The position numbers and the translations under genes were made by a program. From Marinirhabdus sp963793275 (lineage in GTDB: Bacteria > Bacteroidota > Bacteroidia > Flavobacteriales > Flavobacteriaceae): DNA of 64,000 bases. The stretch is from the NCBI GenBank assembly GCA_963793275.1, contig CAWBZL010000003.1, forward strand, positions 1,054,001-1,118,000, in the 5' to 3' direction. Under the pieces are notes generated by a model. It had not been told where the DNA came from, searched no databases, and saw only the letters and a list, made by a program, of their open reading frames with translations. How positions within the stretch are numbered: the stretch's first letter is position 1; each line of letters begins with the position of its first letter. Shown here piece after piece: positions 35,818 to 45,016 of the stretch.

Positions 35818-37599
35818 ATGAAATTACAGCCTTTCCAAATCCTGAATTATCTTTTTATTTTATCTCTTAGTGTTCTTTTATCTGATGCAATTGCAATGCC
35901 AACTATTCTGGTTATTCAGGAACAAGACTCTACAAAAGTAAACGCAGACCAAAATGTGCCGGAAAAAGAATTTGTGATAGACAACGATGCGCAACATGGA
36001 AGCAATCCTTTTGGGGACTACAACGAGGCTTTTTACAGCGTAGACCGGCTTAACCAGCAAATAGGCTTACCTCCAACCAAATTTAATTTACGTACACCAC
36101 AGGCCGTACTGGAACACTTTGTTATGAGTGCCCGAAATGGTAACTATGAAGATGCCATTCACGCACTCAATTACAACCTGATGCCTCTCAATATGACCGA
36201 AGACGACGCTATTGTCCTCGCGAAAAAATTATATTTTGTCATAAATCAGCGGGCAAATATAGACTGGGATGCGCTTTCGGACCGTCCCGATGGGCAAATC
36301 GATATAAGCACGACTACCAACAGTGCTATTGCAGGAAAACCAAGGCGAAGTGTTGTTTTTGGCGAAGTAGAACTAGAAGGAAGAGATATTGTATTACGTG
36401 TGCAACGGATAAGGTATAAGGAATTTGGCGCTTTTTGGTTAATATCGGCAAACACCGTGGATAATATTGAACCTTTGTACAATACCTACGGACCCAGAAA
36501 ATTGGATAGAATGATGCCTCAATGGGCAAACGTTAGTGTAATTGGTATCCCGGCCTGGAAACTTGCAGGTACATTGGTGCTTATTCTACTGGCCTATTTA
36601 CTAGGAAGGCTTACCATATTTATTGCTAAAAAACTGTTTGCAAAATCTGATGTGTGGTGGTTCAAAAATATAGCCAGCAAACTATCCAAACCTGCTGGTC
36701 TTCTTATAGGAACATTGTTTTTCTATATAACTCTCAATAAATTAATATCGCTTTCTGGTGGATTTGCAAATGTTGTATACACTTCTTTAATTATCCTAAT
36801 TGTTATTTCAATAACCTGGTTTGTCACAAGACTGGTAGATTATATTATGACCTATCTCGCCGAAAATCGTATTGGTGATATTACAGAGGAAGAAAATGAA
36901 GAAGCCCGAAAATTACTTACCTACATTTCGGTAGGCCGGAGAATCGTTACATTTCTCGTTATAGTTATTGGCGGGTATTTTATTATTTCACAATTCAGAG
37001 CGTTGGAAAAAGTAGGGATTTCAATTTTGGCTTCTGCCGGAGTTGCTACGGTGGTTTTGGGAATTGCTGCTCAAAATACATTGGGAAACATTTTTGCTGG
37101 ACTTCAAATCGCAATTACTAGACCCGTAAAGGTAGGAGATACGGTAATTATAAAAGATGAATGGGGAAGTGTGGAAGAAATTGGTTTTACCTATCTGGTC
37201 GTTCGCACCTGGGATCTGCGTAGGCAAATTGTGCCCTTAAAATACGTGATAAGTAATACGTTTGAGAATTGGTCCATGACAAGTAGTCATCAAATTCGTC
37301 CTATTCATCTGTATGCCGATTACCATCTTGATGTTGAGAAGTTGCGCACCAAATTTGAAGAGCTTTTAGAAGCTTCAGAAGATTGGGACGAAGATTCAGA
37401 ACCCGTCCTGGAAGTTGTTGACGCTACCGAAAAGTCTATGAAAATAAGAGCGTTGTGCAGTGCTAAAAATCCTAATACGGCGTGGAAACTTCACTGTAAA
37501 CTTAGAGAAGAGCTCATACACTATATAAGTGGTTTGGAAAACGGGAAATTCCTCACCAAAGAAAGGCTGAAGATCGAAGAAATAAATAAGCAATCATAG
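35818..37599 (+). CDS. MscS-family mechanosensitive ion channel
   Basis: 593 residues. Signal-like N-terminus, then a soluble periplasmic region (~50-230), then about four TM segments (from ~236). The pore and beta domain are clear: GVATVVLGIAAQNTLGNIFAG (pore helix glycines/alanines), then RPVKVGDTVIIKDEWGSVEEIG and the conserved VPLKYVISNTFENWS. The C-terminal alpha/beta domain is shorter than in YnaI-like channels. It releases osmolytes under membrane tension. The large N-terminal periplasmic domain is unlike E. coli MscS and resembles larger paralogues. Confidence 0.93.
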   Translation: MKLQPFQILNYLFILSLSVLLSDAIAMPTILVIQEQDSTKVNADQNVPEKEFVIDNDAQHGSNPFGDYNEAFYSVDRLNQQIGLPPTKFNLRTPQAVLEHFVMSARNGNYEDAIHALNYNLMPLNMTEDDAIVLAKKLYFVINQRANIDWDALSDRPDGQIDISTTTNSAIAGKPRRSVVFGEVELEGRDIVLRVQRIRYKEFGAFWLISANTVDNIEPLYNTYGPRKLDRMMPQWANVSVIGIPAWKLAGTLVLILLAYLLGRLTIFIAKKLFAKSDVWWFKNIASKLSKPAGLLIGTLFFYITLNKLISLSGGFANVVYTSLIILIVISITWFVTRLVDYIMTYLAENRIGDITEEENEEARKLLTYISVGRRIVTFLVIVIGGYFIISQFRALEKVGISILASAGVATVVLGIAAQNTLGNIFAGLQIAITRPVKVGDTVIIKDEWGSVEEIGFTYLVVRTWDLRRQIVPLKYVISNTFENWSMTSSHQIRPIHLYADYHLDVEKLRTKFEELLEASEDWDEDSEPVLEVVDATEKSMKIRALCSAKNPNTAWKLHCKLREELIHYISGLENGKFLTKERLKIEEINKQS

Positions 37600-37716
37600 G
37601 TCCTGTCATTTTCTCTTTTGAAGCTCTAACGAAATCATATCTTGCCTTACAAATACCACTAAAAAGTAAGCATAATTAAAATTTGTTATTATCCAGCATA
37701 ATTGTACATTTATTCT

Positions 37717-39921
37717 ATGACCGAAGAAGTGATTGAAGCCGAGAGAAAAGAACTCGCCAAACAGTACAAGCAACTCCTCAAAATTAGCTACCGAACCCTT
37801 TCGGCAGAAGATAAAAAGTTGATACGCTCTGCTTTTGACGTCGCCGTAGATGCCCACAAAGACCAGCGTAGAAAAAGTGGTGAAGCGTATGTTTTTCATC
37901 CCATTGCCGTTGCAAAAATAGTAGCTTCAGAAATAGGATTGGATGCTACCTCCATTGCTGCAGCGCTTCTTCACGATGTGGTGGAAGATACAGATTACAC
38001 GCTTGCAGATTTAGAACAGCTCTTTGGAGAAACCGTTGCCCGCATTGTAGACGGATTGACGAAAATTTCCAACATGCCGTATGATGGTGATGTTTCTCTT
38101 CAGGCTGAAAATTTCAGAAAGATGCTACTTACTCTTAATGAAGATATTAGGGTAATTATCATCAAAATTGCCGATCGACTGCACAATATGCAGACTATGG
38201 ATAGCATGCCTGGTCATAAACAGGTAAAAATAGCCTCGGAAACATTATACATTTATGCCCCATTAGCACACAGAATCGGTCTTTACAATATTAAAACACA
38301 ATTGGAAGATCTGGGCTTAAAATATACAGAGCCAGAAGTGTATAATGATATTTTTGACAAAATAAAGGAAAGTAAAGAAGATCAGGACGCTTATATTGAT
38401 GCATTTACACAGACCATTAAGAATTCGCTGGATGCTGAAAATTTAGAGTATGAAATAAAAGGAAGGCCAAAGTCAATTTTTTCCATCCGAAGAAAAATTA
38501 TGGCCCAGAACGTTTCTTTTGACGAGGTATACGACAAGTTTGCCGTTCGTATTATTTACAAAAGCAATTCCATTGAAGCCGAAAAATTTATTGCCTGGAA
38601 AGTCTATTCTATCGTAACCGACCACTTTAGACCAAATCCTACAAGACTACGCGATTGGATCTCTTCCCCAAAATCTACTGGGTACGAAGCCTTGCATATA
38701 ACAGTTATGGGACCAAAAGGCAGATGGGTAGAAGTACAAATACGTAGCGAGCGGATGAACGAAATTGCCGAAAAAGGCTATGCCGCGCACTTTAAGTATA
38801 AAAACAAGGAAAAGGATGATGGCCTGGAGGCCTGGCTCAATAAATTACAGGACACCCTTGAAAACAGTGAGATTAGTGCTATAGATTTTGTAGAAGAATT
38901 TAAATTGAATCTATACGCAAAGGAAATCTTTGTTTTTAGCCCGAAAGGAGATTTGTATTCACTTCCCAAAGGAGCTACTGCATTGGATTTTGCGTTTCAT
39001 ATTCATACCGAAGTTGGGTTACAAACCCGTGGCACTAAGGTAAATGGAAAGTTAACGCCATTAAGTCACGTGCTTAAAAGTGGCGATCAGGTAGAAGTTA
39101 TTACTTCAGAAAAGGCAAAGCCTTCGAGTAACTGGTTAGACTACGCTTCTACCGGAAAAGCCCGTAGTAAGATTAAATCTTCTTTAAAAGAAGATCAGAA
39201 AACAATAGCTTCCGAAGGAAAAGAAATTCTCGCACGTAAATTAAAATCGCTTAAAATTACGCTGGACGAACGTACCATAAACCAAATGGTTGTTTATTTT
39301 AAGGTAAAAACCAGTTTGGATTTATTTTATCGTGTGGGTTCTGGTATTATAGACAACCCGCAGTTAAAGTCGTTTGCAGCTTCCCGAAGTAATGCGCTGG
39401 TAAGTTTCTTTAAGAACAAAATTAGAAAACCCGATAAACCTGCCGATGTAGATAAGGATGAAATTTCAATTAAATACGACCAGCTGGTTTTTGGAAAAGA
39501 GGAGCAGCATCTGGACTACGTGATGGCAAATTGCTGTAACCCTATTCCCGGAGACGACGTCTTCGGATTTGTAACCGTAAACGATGGTATAAAAGTGCAC
39601 AAGCAAAATTGCCCTAATGCGATACAATTACAGAGTAATTATAGTTATCGAATTATGCCTGCCAAGTGGATAGATTCTACACAGCGGGAATTTAAAGCCC
39701 ATCTTAAAATATCTGGAATTGATGCGGTTGGGCTTGTAAACGAAGTGACTAAGGTAGTGAGTAACAACCTTCTTATAGATATGAAAAAGGTCTATTTTGA
39801 CTCCGACGATGGCATTTTTAATGGTGAAATTGTGGTGGTCGTAAAAAATAAAACTATTCTTGATAACTTAGTTCAAAACCTTAAAAAAATTAATGGAATT
39901 GACAAAGTTACGCGAGCTTAA
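37717..39921 (+). CDS. spoT: Bifunctional (p)ppGpp synthetase/hydrolase
   Basis: 734 residues from ATG 37717 (the frame extends 15 nt upstream to a TTG, which is less likely). Order: HD hydrolase (~35-200; H61, HD at 86-87, VVEDT, IADRLHNMQTM), synthetase (KGRPKSIFSIRRKI onward, YEALHITVMGPKGRWVEVQIR), TGS (DFAFHIHTEVGLQTRGTKVNG), a helical/zinc-finger-like region with CCNPIPGDD and a C-terminal ACT domain. It makes and degrades the stringent-response alarmone. Next gene is a Fur-family regulator (22 nt away), then purA, whose product is a known ppGpp target. Confidence 0.96.
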   Translation: MTEEVIEAERKELAKQYKQLLKISYRTLSAEDKKLIRSAFDVAVDAHKDQRRKSGEAYVFHPIAVAKIVASEIGLDATSIAAALLHDVVEDTDYTLADLEQLFGETVARIVDGLTKISNMPYDGDVSLQAENFRKMLLTLNEDIRVIIIKIADRLHNMQTMDSMPGHKQVKIASETLYIYAPLAHRIGLYNIKTQLEDLGLKYTEPEVYNDIFDKIKESKEDQDAYIDAFTQTIKNSLDAENLEYEIKGRPKSIFSIRRKIMAQNVSFDEVYDKFAVRIIYKSNSIEAEKFIAWKVYSIVTDHFRPNPTRLRDWISSPKSTGYEALHITVMGPKGRWVEVQIRSERMNEIAEKGYAAHFKYKNKEKDDGLEAWLNKLQDTLENSEISAIDFVEEFKLNLYAKEIFVFSPKGDLYSLPKGATALDFAFHIHTEVGLQTRGTKVNGKLTPLSHVLKSGDQVEVITSEKAKPSSNWLDYASTGKARSKIKSSLKEDQKTIASEGKEILARKLKSLKITLDERTINQMVVYFKVKTSLDLFYRVGSGIIDNPQLKSFAASRSNALVSFFKNKIRKPDKPADVDKDEISIKYDQLVFGKEEQHLDYVMANCCNPIPGDDVFGFVTVNDGIKVHKQNCPNAIQLQSNYSYRIMPAKWIDSTQREFKAHLKISGIDAVGLVNEVTKVVSNNLLIDMKKVYFDSDDGIFNGEIVVVVKNKTILDNLVQNLKKINGIDKVTRA

Positions 39922-39926
39922 TTAGC

Positions 39927-39934
39927 TACATTTG
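39927..39934 (+). promoter_or_regulatory. -7 element (TACATTTG) between spoT and the Fur-like gene
   Basis: Exact TAnnTTTG match ending 9 nt before the Fur-like ATG at 39944. A TTG occurs at 39899-39901, but its spacing (25 nt) is longer than usual. It suggests the regulator may also be transcribed separately from spoT. Confidence 0.35.
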
Positions 39935-39943
39935 TCCTTTGGT

Positions 39944-40393
39944 ATGAGCGCATCTACAGAAAAAAATAACCAGGCAATAGTCAAGAATGTTTTTACAGGA
40001 TTCTTGGAAGAAAAAGGGCACCGAAAAACTCCCGAACGCTTTGCTATACTTCAGGAAATTTACGATCAGGATGTACATTTCGATATTGAATCCTTGTACA
40101 TTAATATGAAGAATAAAAATTATCGTGTGAGCCGGGCAACCCTCTACAATACTATAGAGTTACTGCTGGAATGTGGTTTAGTTCGTAAACATCAGTTTGG
40201 ACAAAATCAGGCACAGTACGAAAAATCCTATTTCGATAAACAGCACGACCACATAATTTTAAACACAGGCGAAGTAATCGAATTTTGCGATCCGCGCATA
40301 CAAACAATTAAAAAAACCATAGAAGAAGTGTTTGATATTGAAATAACAAAACATTCACTCTACTTCTACGGAAACAAAAAAACGACCAATTAA
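39944..40393 (+). CDS. Fur-family transcriptional regulator lacking the C-terminal CxxC motifs
   Basis: 149 residues from ATG 39944. Winged helix ~15-90 (RKTPERFAILQEIY, RVSRATLYNTIELLLECGLVRKHQFG). The dimerisation domain has KQHDHIILNTGEVIEFCDPRIQ, providing the His/Asp regulatory metal site, but only one Cys remains where Fur and PerR usually have CxxC zinc sites. Likely controls iron or peroxide genes; which cannot be decided. Sits between spoT and purA, 7 nt before purA, so purA may be in its operon. Confidence 0.9.
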   Translation: MSASTEKNNQAIVKNVFTGFLEEKGHRKTPERFAILQEIYDQDVHFDIESLYINMKNKNYRVSRATLYNTIELLLECGLVRKHQFGQNQAQYEKSYFDKQHDHIILNTGEVIEFCDPRIQTIKKTIEEVFDIEITKHSLYFYGNKKTTN

Positions 40394-40400
40394 CATTATT

Positions 40401-41672
40401 ATGGCAGTGGACTTACTACTTGGATTACAATGGGGCGATGAAGGCAAAGGAAAAATTGTCGACGTACTTACCAGCAATTATAACATTATCGCACGTTTTC
40501 AAGGCGGTCCTAATGCAGGGCACACCCTTGAGTTTGATGGTATTAAACACGTTTTAAGAACCATTCCTTCAGGGATCTTTCACGAGAAATCTGTGAATGT
40601 TATCGGTAATGGTGTAGTGATAGACCCGGTTGTTTTTGTAAAAGAACTGGAAGGTCTGGATCAATTTAAAATTGACTATAAATCGAAGTTAATTATTTCC
40701 AGAAAAGCACATTTAATTCTTCCAACACATAGATTACTAGATGCAGCTTCTGAAGCATCTAAAGGAAAGGCTAAAATTGGTTCTACACTAAAAGGTATTG
40801 GACCAACATATATGGATAAAACCGGGCGAAATGGAATCCGCGTAGGAGATTTAGAATTAGCAAACTGGAAAGAAAAATACAGAGCATTAGCAAATAAGCA
40901 CGAAGCAATGATTGCCTTTTACAACGTAGATGTGCAATATGATCTGGCTGAAATGGAAGTCGAATTTTTTGATGCCGTAGAACGCTTAAAAGAACTTACG
41001 TTTATAGATAGTGAGGCGTATTTAAACAATGAAATGAAAGATGGAAAAACCATCCTGGCCGAAGGCGCACAAGGGTCGTTACTCGATATAGATTTTGGGA
41101 CCTATCCTTTTGTTACATCGTCTAACACTACAGCCGCTGGTGCCTGCACTGGATTAGGAATTTCTCCTAATAAAGTGGGCGAAGTCTACGGAATTTTTAA
41201 AGCGTACACCACACGTGTAGGTAGCGGCCCCTTCCCTACCGAATTATTTGATGAAGTTGGTGAAGAAATGGCGAAAGTAGGGCGCGAATTTGGTGCTGTG
41301 ACAGGAAGACCAAGACGATGTGGTTGGTTAGATCTGGTAGCATTAAAATATACCTGTGAAGTTAATGGCGTTACTCAATTAATGATGATGAAGAGCGACG
41401 TACTTTCTGGTTTTAAAGAATTAAAAGTATGCACAGCCTACAAATATCAGGGAAACACTATAACACACCTTCCCTATAATATTGAACCGGAAAACGTTAC
41501 ACCAATATACACGACGCTACCTTGCTGGAAAGAAGACCTCACAAAAATGACCGAGGCGTCTCAATTCCCGAAGGAGTTGAACCAATACATTGCATTTTTG
41601 GAAAAAGAACTGGAGATCCCTATCAAAATAGTTTCGGTTGGTCCGGATAGAAAGCAGACAATACATAGATAA
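40401..41672 (+). CDS. purA: Adenylosuccinate synthetase
   Basis: 423 residues, full length. GLQWGDEGKGKIVD at the N-terminus is the GTP-binding/catalytic loop (Asp and His of the active site follow in QGGPNAGHTL). GSTLKGIGPTYMDKTGRNGIRVGDL, EGAQGSLLDIDFGTYPFVTSSNTTAAGACTGLGI and VTGRPRRCGWLDLVALKY are all conserved. It converts IMP plus aspartate to adenylosuccinate, the first committed step to AMP. The enzyme is a classic target of ppGpp inhibition, and its gene lies one gene from spoT. Confidence 0.97.
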   Translation: MAVDLLLGLQWGDEGKGKIVDVLTSNYNIIARFQGGPNAGHTLEFDGIKHVLRTIPSGIFHEKSVNVIGNGVVIDPVVFVKELEGLDQFKIDYKSKLIISRKAHLILPTHRLLDAASEASKGKAKIGSTLKGIGPTYMDKTGRNGIRVGDLELANWKEKYRALANKHEAMIAFYNVDVQYDLAEMEVEFFDAVERLKELTFIDSEAYLNNEMKDGKTILAEGAQGSLLDIDFGTYPFVTSSNTTAAGACTGLGISPNKVGEVYGIFKAYTTRVGSGPFPTELFDEVGEEMAKVGREFGAVTGRPRRCGWLDLVALKYTCEVNGVTQLMMMKSDVLSGFKELKVCTAYKYQGNTITHLPYNIEPENVTPIYTTLPCWKEDLTKMTEASQFPKELNQYIAFLEKELEIPIKIVSVGPDRKQTIHR

Positions 41673-41707
41673 GGTATCATTTTTGATATATTGATTAAAA
41701 TTATACG

Positions 41708-43504
41708 TTGAAAAAATCATTTAAGATAATGAAGGTTCCGAATGTCCGGTTGAGCGCAGTCGAAACCTTCATTTTTTATGTCGCTTTATTTGTGTGCACT
41801 TCAGTTCTGGCCCAACCCACCACCGAAAAACAAAAAGTAGACATTAAATCTGGTTATCTGGAAATAAAACCAGAATTACCTGATGCCGTTATCTACACCA
41901 AAGACGAAAACGGACAAGTATATGTAGTGCACGAAGGCGTAGAAATGTGGTGCGATCAAGCCTATTTATATCCTGAAGATAACTTTGTAAAAGCCTACGG
42001 AACCGTAAAGATCACGCAAGGAGATACGGTTACCATGAACAGCACCTATGCAGAGTATAACGGAAATACAAGTTTCGCCTTTGCCAGTGGTGACGTAACT
42101 TTACGTGAACCCAAAACAACGCTCACTACAGACACCTTATATTTTGATAGAGTAAAACAACAAGCCTACTACCGCACGGGAGGCAAAGTGGTAGACACAG
42201 CCAGCACTTTAACCAGCCGGATTGGTCGCTACTTTGCTGAAACAAAAAAATACCAGTTTTTGAGCGACGTGAAAATTGTAAATCCGAAATACACCGTAAA
42301 TAGTGAGCAACTGGATTTTTACTCTGAAACCGGGGGCGCTTATCTCTACGGTGAGTCTACTATTGTGAGCGAAACCAGTACAGTGTATTGTGAAAGAGGT
42401 TATTACGATACCCGAGCCGATACAGGCTACTTCGTGAAAAATTCCAAAATAGACTACGAAAACCGCACCCTTTATGGAGACAGCATCTATTTTGATAGGA
42501 ACAAAAGTTTTGCCTCAGCCACCAATAATATTAAAGTATTAGACACGCTCAATAAAAGTATCATCCGCGGACATTATGCCGAAGTTTATAGAGATAAGGA
42601 CTCGGTATTTATTACCAAACGCGCTGTCGCCGTGACCTTGCGGGAAAAAGATTCTATGTATGTGCACGCAGATACCTTACGGATTACGGGGAAACCCGAG
42701 AACAGAATTTTAAGAGGTTTCTATCGTGCCAGAATGTTCAAATACGGTGCCCCCGGCGAAGAACCTACCAGTGGAAAGTGTGACTCTATATTTTCTTCGG
42801 AAAGTTTAGGGATTACAAAATTACTGCGGGAACCCATTCTCTGGAGCGGTGAAAACCAGATGACAGGGGATACCATTCATCTAATTTCTAACAAGGTTAC
42901 TGAAAAATTAGACACCTTAAAAGTATTCAATAATTCGTTTTTGGTTCAGAAAGATAGTCTTGGGTATAATCAGGTGAAGGGCGAAAGGCTTATTGGTTTG
43001 TTCACCAATAATGAATTAGACACTGTTTCTATTATTAAAAATGCAGAGGTAATTTATTATCCGCGAAACGATAATAACGAGCTTATTGGTATTAACAATA
43101 CCGTTTCCAGTTCTATTGAATTGTATTTAAAAGACCAAAGTATTACGGGAACAAAATTCATGAAAAAAGCCAAAGGAAAACTATATCCAGAGTCCGAGCT
43201 CCCCGAAAATGCCAGAATTCTAAAAGGTTTTATCTGGCGTGGAGACGAGCGCTTGCTTACCGTGAACGACCTGTTTAAAGGAAAACCAAAGCCCATATTG
43301 CCAAAAATTAAAGGAATTCCACTCCCGGAAGACGAAGGCGAGTTTTTTGAAGATGTACCTCTGGATGAAATAGTACTCCCCAAAAACTCAAAATTAAAAC
43401 CTGAGGATCTTCAAAACAGGAAAGACGATCCCAAGATGAAAACCAGGGAAGTGATTGATGAAAATAATATTGATGAGAGAGATGGAGGGGATGACAATAA
43501 TTAA
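41708..43504 (+). CDS. OstA/LptD-N-terminal-like (LptA-fold) envelope protein
   Basis: 598 residues from TTG 41708 or 591 from ATG 41729; both give a hydrophobic signal (ETFIFYVALFVCTSVLAQ) with cleavage near LAQ. The mature protein is a long array of beta-jellyroll repeats (DNFVKAYGTVKITQGDTVTMNSTYAEYNGN..., VTLREPKTTLTTDTLYFD...), as in the OstA family that carries LPS across the periplasm. It lacks the LptD barrel and ends in an acidic Asp/Glu-rich tail. A REP-like inverted repeat (41728-41773) overlaps its start and first codons, so the region between ATG and signal core may be a recent insertion that altered the N-terminus. Confidence 0.88.
   Translation: MKKSFKIMKVPNVRLSAVETFIFYVALFVCTSVLAQPTTEKQKVDIKSGYLEIKPELPDAVIYTKDENGQVYVVHEGVEMWCDQAYLYPEDNFVKAYGTVKITQGDTVTMNSTYAEYNGNTSFAFASGDVTLREPKTTLTTDTLYFDRVKQQAYYRTGGKVVDTASTLTSRIGRYFAETKKYQFLSDVKIVNPKYTVNSEQLDFYSETGGAYLYGESTIVSETSTVYCERGYYDTRADTGYFVKNSKIDYENRTLYGDSIYFDRNKSFASATNNIKVLDTLNKSIIRGHYAEVYRDKDSVFITKRAVAVTLREKDSMYVHADTLRITGKPENRILRGFYRARMFKYGAPGEEPTSGKCDSIFSSESLGITKLLREPILWSGENQMTGDTIHLISNKVTEKLDTLKVFNNSFLVQKDSLGYNQVKGERLIGLFTNNELDTVSIIKNAEVIYYPRNDNNELIGINNTVSSSIELYLKDQSITGTKFMKKAKGKLYPESELPENARILKGFIWRGDERLLTVNDLFKGKPKPILPKIKGIPLPEDEGEFFEDVPLDEIVLPKNSKLKPEDLQNRKDDPKMKTREVIDENNIDERDGGDDNN
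41728..41773. repeat. REP-like inverted repeat over the OstA-like gene start
   Basis: AATGAAGGTT (41728-41737) and AACCTTCATT (41764-41773) are perfect 10-bp complements, with a 26-nt loop containing TCCGGTTGAGCGCAGTCGA. That loop resembles the 'GGTTTCGACTGCGCTCAACC'-type interspersed repeat common in Flavobacteria. The left arm contains the ATG at 41729, so folding would hide the start codon. Confidence 0.75.
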
Positions 43505-43611
43505 AAAAAGTAACCTATGTTTTCATCTGCAGTACAACCACGACTCTGTTTTGAACCTTAGGTTTGCCCCTTGAACATAAGAATTTCTCTATTTTATTGA
43601 AATATGCTGCT

Positions 43612-44967
43612 ATGAAAAATTTACTAATTATAAGTGTCCTCTTATTCTCCTTTACAATGTGTGCCCAAACCTTTGTCCCAGATGACAATTTTGAGCAAGC
43701 ATTAATAGATTTAGGTCTTGACACCCCTCCTTTAGACGATTTTGTACCTACCGAAAATATTGACGGCTTACAATTTCTAAATGTAAATGGAGCTGGGATA
43801 AGTGATTTAACGGGTATTGAGGATTTTGTTGCATTGGTTGAGCTAATTGCTCCGTTTAACAACTTGACCTCGATAGATGTTAGCCAGAACACGAATCTTG
43901 AAAGTCTAAATTTAAGTGAAAGTTCAATTTCAAGTATTGATCTTTCAAATAATACTAATCTAAAAGAATTAAATATGATTGGAAATGGATTGGGAAGTAT
44001 TGACTTTTCACAAAATTCTCTTCTTGAAAGTTTCTTTGGAGAAAATAATAACCTTATTGCTTTAGATGTTTCCAATAACCCAAATCTTATTGATTTATTA
44101 ATTGGTGAGAATTTTATTGACTCAATAGATGTATCACAAAATTCGCTATTGGAATTACTTGATATTGATAATAATAATATAACGTCCATAAATGTTACCC
44201 AAAACCCTAGTTTAAGAGGACTAGGGTTTAGAAATAATAGTGTGTCATCATTAGACGTCACACAAAACCCATTATTAATGGGCTTGGACTGTTCAAATAA
44301 TAATTTAGGGGAAATAGATATATCTCAAAATCCAAATTTGATAAATTTGAGATGTGATAATACTGACATTCAAGCTTTGGATGTTACTAATAACCCTTTA
44401 ATTACTGATTTAAATGCTGGAAATAATAATTTAATATCAATTGATTTGTCTAACAATCCTTCATTGATGTTTTTAGGCCTTGGTTTTAATTCTTTAACTG
44501 AGTTAGATATATCTAGTAATTTGAATGTTGAAGGGGTTTTTGTGCCTGGAAATAATTTGGAAATTTTAAATATAAAGAATGGCAACAATACTAATTTTGG
44601 ATTTTTAAACGCACTGGATAATCCGAACCTATTCTGCATAGAAGTAGACGACCCTGCTTATGCCGAAGCCAATTTTACAGATGTAGATCCACAGGTTATG
44701 TTTAGTGAGGAATGTGAGATATTAAGTGTAAATAAAGTTAATACCCACTCAATAACATTTTTTCCCAATCCTGTACACAACGTATTGCATATTGATTCAA
44801 CCAAGCAAATTAAAAATGTTCAGCTTACAAATCTCTTGGGACAAATTGTTTTGAGTACAGATAAATCAAATATAGAAGTCAGTTCGTTAAAGGAAGGACT
44901 TTACACGGTTTCCATTGTATTTAATGATGGAAGTACCACCTTTGGTAAAATTTTAAAAATTCCATAG
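43612..44967 (+). CDS. Leucine-rich-repeat protein with T9SS sorting domain
   Basis: 451 residues from ATG 43612, which begins a signal peptide (MKNLLIISVLLFSFTMCAQ); the frame opens further upstream but without a better start. After a short N-terminal cap (FVPDDNFEQALIDLGLD) come about 13 repeats of ~20-21 residues with the consensus L..LDVSNNPNL..L..GNN.I.SID.SQN. C-terminal ~75 residues (VNKVNTHSITFFPNPVHNVLHI...LKEGLYTVSIVFNDGSTTFGKILKIP) are a type A T9SS signal. Predicted cell-surface adhesin or binding protein. The repeat region is visibly richer in A/T than neighbouring genes, partly because it encodes so many Asn, Ile and Leu. Confidence 0.92.
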   Translation: MKNLLIISVLLFSFTMCAQTFVPDDNFEQALIDLGLDTPPLDDFVPTENIDGLQFLNVNGAGISDLTGIEDFVALVELIAPFNNLTSIDVSQNTNLESLNLSESSISSIDLSNNTNLKELNMIGNGLGSIDFSQNSLLESFFGENNNLIALDVSNNPNLIDLLIGENFIDSIDVSQNSLLELLDIDNNNITSINVTQNPSLRGLGFRNNSVSSLDVTQNPLLMGLDCSNNNLGEIDISQNPNLINLRCDNTDIQALDVTNNPLITDLNAGNNNLISIDLSNNPSLMFLGLGFNSLTELDISSNLNVEGVFVPGNNLEILNIKNGNNTNFGFLNALDNPNLFCIEVDDPAYAEANFTDVDPQVMFSEECEILSVNKVNTHSITFFPNPVHNVLHIDSTKQIKNVQLTNLLGQIVLSTDKSNIEVSSLKEGLYTVSIVFNDGSTTFGKILKIP

Positions 44968-45016
44968 AAATCCATTACGTACGAATCGCTAATAACTCTA
45001 CTCTACCCGCTAAAAA

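Noticed and set aside
43515..44261. Minus-strand ORF of 248 codons opposite the LRR gene
   Set aside because: Long only because the repetitive AT-rich LRR sequence lacks stops on the other strand; no start context or family.
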